DNA of 34,331 nucleotides from an uncultured Bacteroidales bacterium (GTDB taxonomy: Bacteria > Bacteroidota > Bacteroidia > Bacteroidales > UBA3824): assembly GCA_905233995.1 (NCBI GenBank), contig CAJOGF010000003.1:1-34331 (forward strand), in the 5' to 3' direction. Positions 34,072-34,331 of this stretch are shown piece by piece. The notes beneath the pieces are model-generated. The model searched no databases, was not told the origin of the DNA, and saw only the letters and a list, made by a program, of their open reading frames with translations. Numbering within the stretch: position 1 is the stretch's first letter; each line of letters opens with the position of its first letter. The position numbers were made by a program, and so were the translations under genes.

Positions 34072-34331
34072 ATGAAAGCGTTAAAAAATATAATACTTGG
34101 CATGGCAATATCAGCGATGTTGCCGATAGCATCGAATGCTCAAAATTGTGCTGACTTCCTTAATTATAGGAAACCGGTTCATCCATGGAGATATAACACT
34201 GCTTCTAAGAGTGCAACTTGTTTTTCTGGTAAAAAATACGAGTTTGTGCTTCCGCTTGCAAAAGGCAATGAATATAGGGTTCAGTTTTTTGCATCGCCTG
34301 TTTTTAATGATGATGTTCAGGTAAAAATTGT
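34072..34331 (+). CDS. Secreted protein, cut by the right edge
   Basis: The frame stays open from ATG 34072 to the last base (86 full codons visible); an in-frame ATG also lies at 34060. A signal peptide (residues 1-23, ending ASNAQ) is followed by a Cys-containing segment (NCADFLNYRKPVHPW) and CFSGKKYEFVLPLAKGNEY, then strands with VQFFASPVFNDD. The latter resembles a small conserved region of secreted Bacteroidales proteins. The function is unknown. It probably shares a transcript with the lipoprotein gene before it. Confidence 0.65.
   Translation, partial: MKALKNIILGMAISAMLPIASNAQNCADFLNYRKPVHPWRYNTASKSATCFSGKKYEFVLPLAKGNEYRVQFFASPVFNDDVQVKI

Noticed and set aside
1-34331. tRNA, rRNA, CRISPR array or insertion sequence
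   Set aside because: I looked for cloverleaf patterns, regularly spaced repeats, transposase motifs and terminal inverted repeats, and saw none.

Overview
The window looks like chromosome from a low-GC member of the Bacteroidetes, most likely Bacteroidales. The support is: promoters of the Bacteroidetes type (TTTG, 19-21 bases, TAnnTTTG) in front of several genes; the DUF4271 - HemD - RnpA order; the long Bacteroidetes form of IspG; a MetRS with a KISTS motif and a fused tRNA-binding domain; SprB repeats; and several parts of, or cargo for, the type IX secretion system (T9SS). I see no rRNA, tRNA, CRISPR array or insertion sequence.

Left edge (1-1868): a 511-codon reading frame on the minus strand, still open at base 1, encodes a protein with an HEVGH zinc-metalloprotease motif. 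Its composition is visibly richer in GC than its neighbours, and it resembles virion or accessory proteins of Bacteroidetes phages. It has its own promoter and a leader of about 130 bases that can fold as a nested pseudoknot. An exact tandem 15-bp repeat separates it from the host-like genes. This is the most unusual part of the window and may be the edge of a prophage or its remnant.

1869-7598 (minus strand): an idsA-like prenyl synthase, ruvC and a porZ-like T9SS gene form a tightly packed operon, with metG upstream. 7853-10034 (plus): DUF4271 protein, hemD-like gene, rnpA. 10029-12932: a zinc-ribbon membrane protein divergent from a long-chain prenyl synthase, then an LEA-type lipoprotein, a small Cys-rich protein and a DUF1294 protein. 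12929-16857: LD-carboxypeptidase, the Kdo transferase of lipopolysaccharide synthesis, a VTT/DedA-like membrane protein and a secreted leucine-rich-repeat protein. 16925-20906 (minus): a polyamine operon (carboxynorspermidine dehydrogenase and decarboxylase) that continues into aroB and a PH-like membrane protein.

21087-24325 (minus): an RND/MMPL-type transporter and a coiled-coil membrane protein. 24413-28252 (plus): an RlmI-like methyltransferase, ispG and a small secreted protein with a T9SS-like tail. 28259-30373 (minus): an SprB-repeat protein. 30531-34331 (plus): a PorE-like TPR/PD40/OmpA protein, a flavin-binding PNPOx-fold protein, a lipoprotein, and a secreted protein cut by the window end.

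Taken together this is mostly housekeeping and envelope biology: isoprenoids (IspG and two prenyl synthases of different product length), peptidoglycan and LPS maintenance, polyamines, and T9SS-dependent secretion. Gene packing is tight. Convergent pairs share stop codons, and in two places a promoter element lies inside the preceding gene's terminator.
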